DNA from: CAZZBK01 sp964652155
GTDB taxonomy: Bacteria > Planctomycetota > Planctomycetia > Pirellulales > PNKZ01
Assembly: GCA_964652155.1 (NCBI GenBank)
Contig: CAZZBK010000130.1
Location: 1-16,422 of the forward strand
DNA length: 16,422 nt
Direction: 5' to 3'
This document shows, in pieces, positions 15,377 through 16,422 of this stretch (position 1 is the stretch's first letter; each line of letters opens with the position of its first letter). The notes beneath the pieces were generated by a model. It saw only the letters and a list, made by a program, of their open reading frames with translations, did not search any database and had not been told where the DNA came from. A program made the position numbers and the translations under genes.

Positions 15377-16422
15377 ATGTCCGATCGTCCGTCTTCAGAG
15401 TTGCTGGAGATAGGTCCCGAGGAGTTTGTCCGTCGCTTGCAGAATGGCATTAAGGCGAATAATCGCTATGCCTTTCTGTTAGGCGCGGGTTGCTCGGTCA
15501 CTTCAGGAATTCCAACCGCTGGTCAACTGGTACGCGACGATAAACGTCCGGATGACTGGCTGCGTGACCTTCGGTATTTAACTTCGAATAATCGTTCGGA
15601 TACCAAAATCGACGAATGGGCTTGGCGAACCTTGTCTCGTTGGAATCCAGACAATCCGGCCGGGTCATATGGCGAATTGATCGAACGACTGTTTCTGACC
15701 GACGGCGAACGCCAGCGTGAGATCGAGCGTATCTGCGAGCAAGGCGTTGCCGGCACCCCTCCCAAGCCAAGCTTGGGATACATCCTGTTGAGCGGCCTGA
15801 TCGATAAATATCGTGGGCAACTGAACGTCGTATTGACCACGAATTTTGACGACCTGCTAGCCGATGCGGCGATGTATTTTTATTCGTATCGGCCCTTGGT
15901 TATTCATCACGATTCGCTCGCGCCGTTTATTCGCCCGACTCATGAACGGCCCATCATCATCAAACTTCACGGCGATTGCCATCTTGCGCCCCGCAACACC
16001 GCTAAAGAGACCGCCAAGCTGGCACAGGCGATGGCGGATCGAGTCAAGACCGTGTTGCATGATCGTGGGTTGATCGTCATGGGCTACGGAGGTAACGATC
16101 AATCGGTCCTCCAGATGTTCGAGTCCTTGCCCGCCGAAGCGTTGCAATTTGGCATATATTGGGTTAGTGGACGTGAGCCTCGCGGCCTGTTCCGCGCCTG
16201 GCTCGAATCGCGACACGCTGTCTGGGTCAGGCATGGTGACTTCGACAGCTTGATGAACCTGATGCGGATCGAGTTCGATATCGATGACCCCAAGGGGGAC
16301 CGTCTCGATGGCATGTTAAAGGATTACAAGGCGTTAAAAGAGAAGCTCGCAGTAGAAATCCAAGCCCGGGCGAGCAAAGAAGACAAGAAAGACAGTGTCA
16401 CATGGTGGGATTTCGAAGCGGC
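15377..16422 (+). CDS. SIR2-like NAD-binding domain protein, partial (C-terminus outside window)
   Basis: The frame is open from ATG 15377 to the window end (348 complete codons, no stop), so only the N-terminal part is seen. It carries a SIR2-like domain: GAGCSVTSGIP (36-46, the NAD-binding loop), TTNFDD (154-159, with N156 and D158 at the usual NAD-contacting positions), KLHGD (196-200, H198 as the catalytic histidine) and GYGGND (236-241). No zinc-binding CxxC pairs are seen, unlike classical sirtuin deacetylases, so NAD cleavage is more likely. Domains of this type are the NADase effectors of several anti-phage systems (Thoeris ThsA, DSR proteins, SIR2-HerA, SIR2-STAND/Avs5, SIR2-Argonaute). 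After the domain (from about 300) comes a charged, lysine-rich linker (ASKEDKKDS), consistent with fusion to a further domain beyond the window. The coding GC is visibly lower than in the Bat genes, hinting at horizontal acquisition. Which system it belongs to cannot be told here. Confidence 0.88.
   Translation, partial: MSDRPSSELLEIGPEEFVRRLQNGIKANNRYAFLLGAGCSVTSGIPTAGQLVRDDKRPDDWLRDLRYLTSNNRSDTKIDEWAWRTLSRWNPDNPAGSYGELIERLFLTDGERQREIERICEQGVAGTPPKPSLGYILLSGLIDKYRGQLNVVLTTNFDDLLADAAMYFYSYRPLVIHHDSLAPFIRPTHERPIIIKLHGDCHLAPRNTAKETAKLAQAMADRVKTVLHDRGLIVMGYGGNDQSVLQMFESLPAEALQFGIYWVSGREPRGLFRAWLESRHAVWVRHGDFDSLMNLMRIEFDIDDPKGDRLDGMLKDYKALKEKLAVEIQARASKEDKKDSVTWWDFEA

Overview
The window looks like chromosomal DNA from a GC-rich Gram-negative bacterium, most likely a planctomycete of the Pirellulales type. 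This is inferred from the very long lipoprotein-type TolC homologue, the large unclassified exported proteins, the Bat-type gene set and the weak or absent Shine-Dalgarno sequences at several starts. No rRNA, tRNA, CRISPR array or insertion sequence was seen. Every supported gene lies on the + strand; long antisense open frames are codon-bias shadows.

Region 1 (282-6119) encodes a MacA/MacB/TolC-like envelope transport module: a lipobox-bearing outer-membrane efflux protein with a long coiled-coil insert, a HlyD/MacA-type periplasmic adaptor, and a MacB/FtsX-type permease. The permease has no ATPase domain, and no ABC ATPase gene lies in the window.

Region 2 (6235-15273) is a seven-gene Bat-type cluster: a membrane-anchored VWA protein, a TPR-like protein with a proline-rich tail, a 1175-residue exported single-span protein that I cannot place in a family, a MoxR AAA+ ATPase, a DUF58 protein, a two-span protein resembling DUF4381/BatD components, and a BatA-like VWA protein. 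Several junctions overlap (ATGA at 7263 and 14332) or nearly touch (4 nt and 15 nt), so the set is probably co-transcribed. The order differs from the usual moxR-DUF58-batA-batB-TPR-batD order: the second VWA/TPR half comes first. The expected logic is a cytosolic MoxR ATPase acting with DUF58 and VWA metal-binding proteins on envelope substrates.

Region 3 (15274-16422) starts with a short, lower-GC intergenic segment containing a perfect 8-bp inverted repeat. It is followed by the first 348 codons of a SIR2-like gene, cut by the window end. All main NAD-binding and catalytic motifs are present. This gene has lower GC than its neighbours and resembles the NADase effector of anti-phage systems. 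It is the best lead to a defence system, but its C-terminal half and partners lie outside the window.
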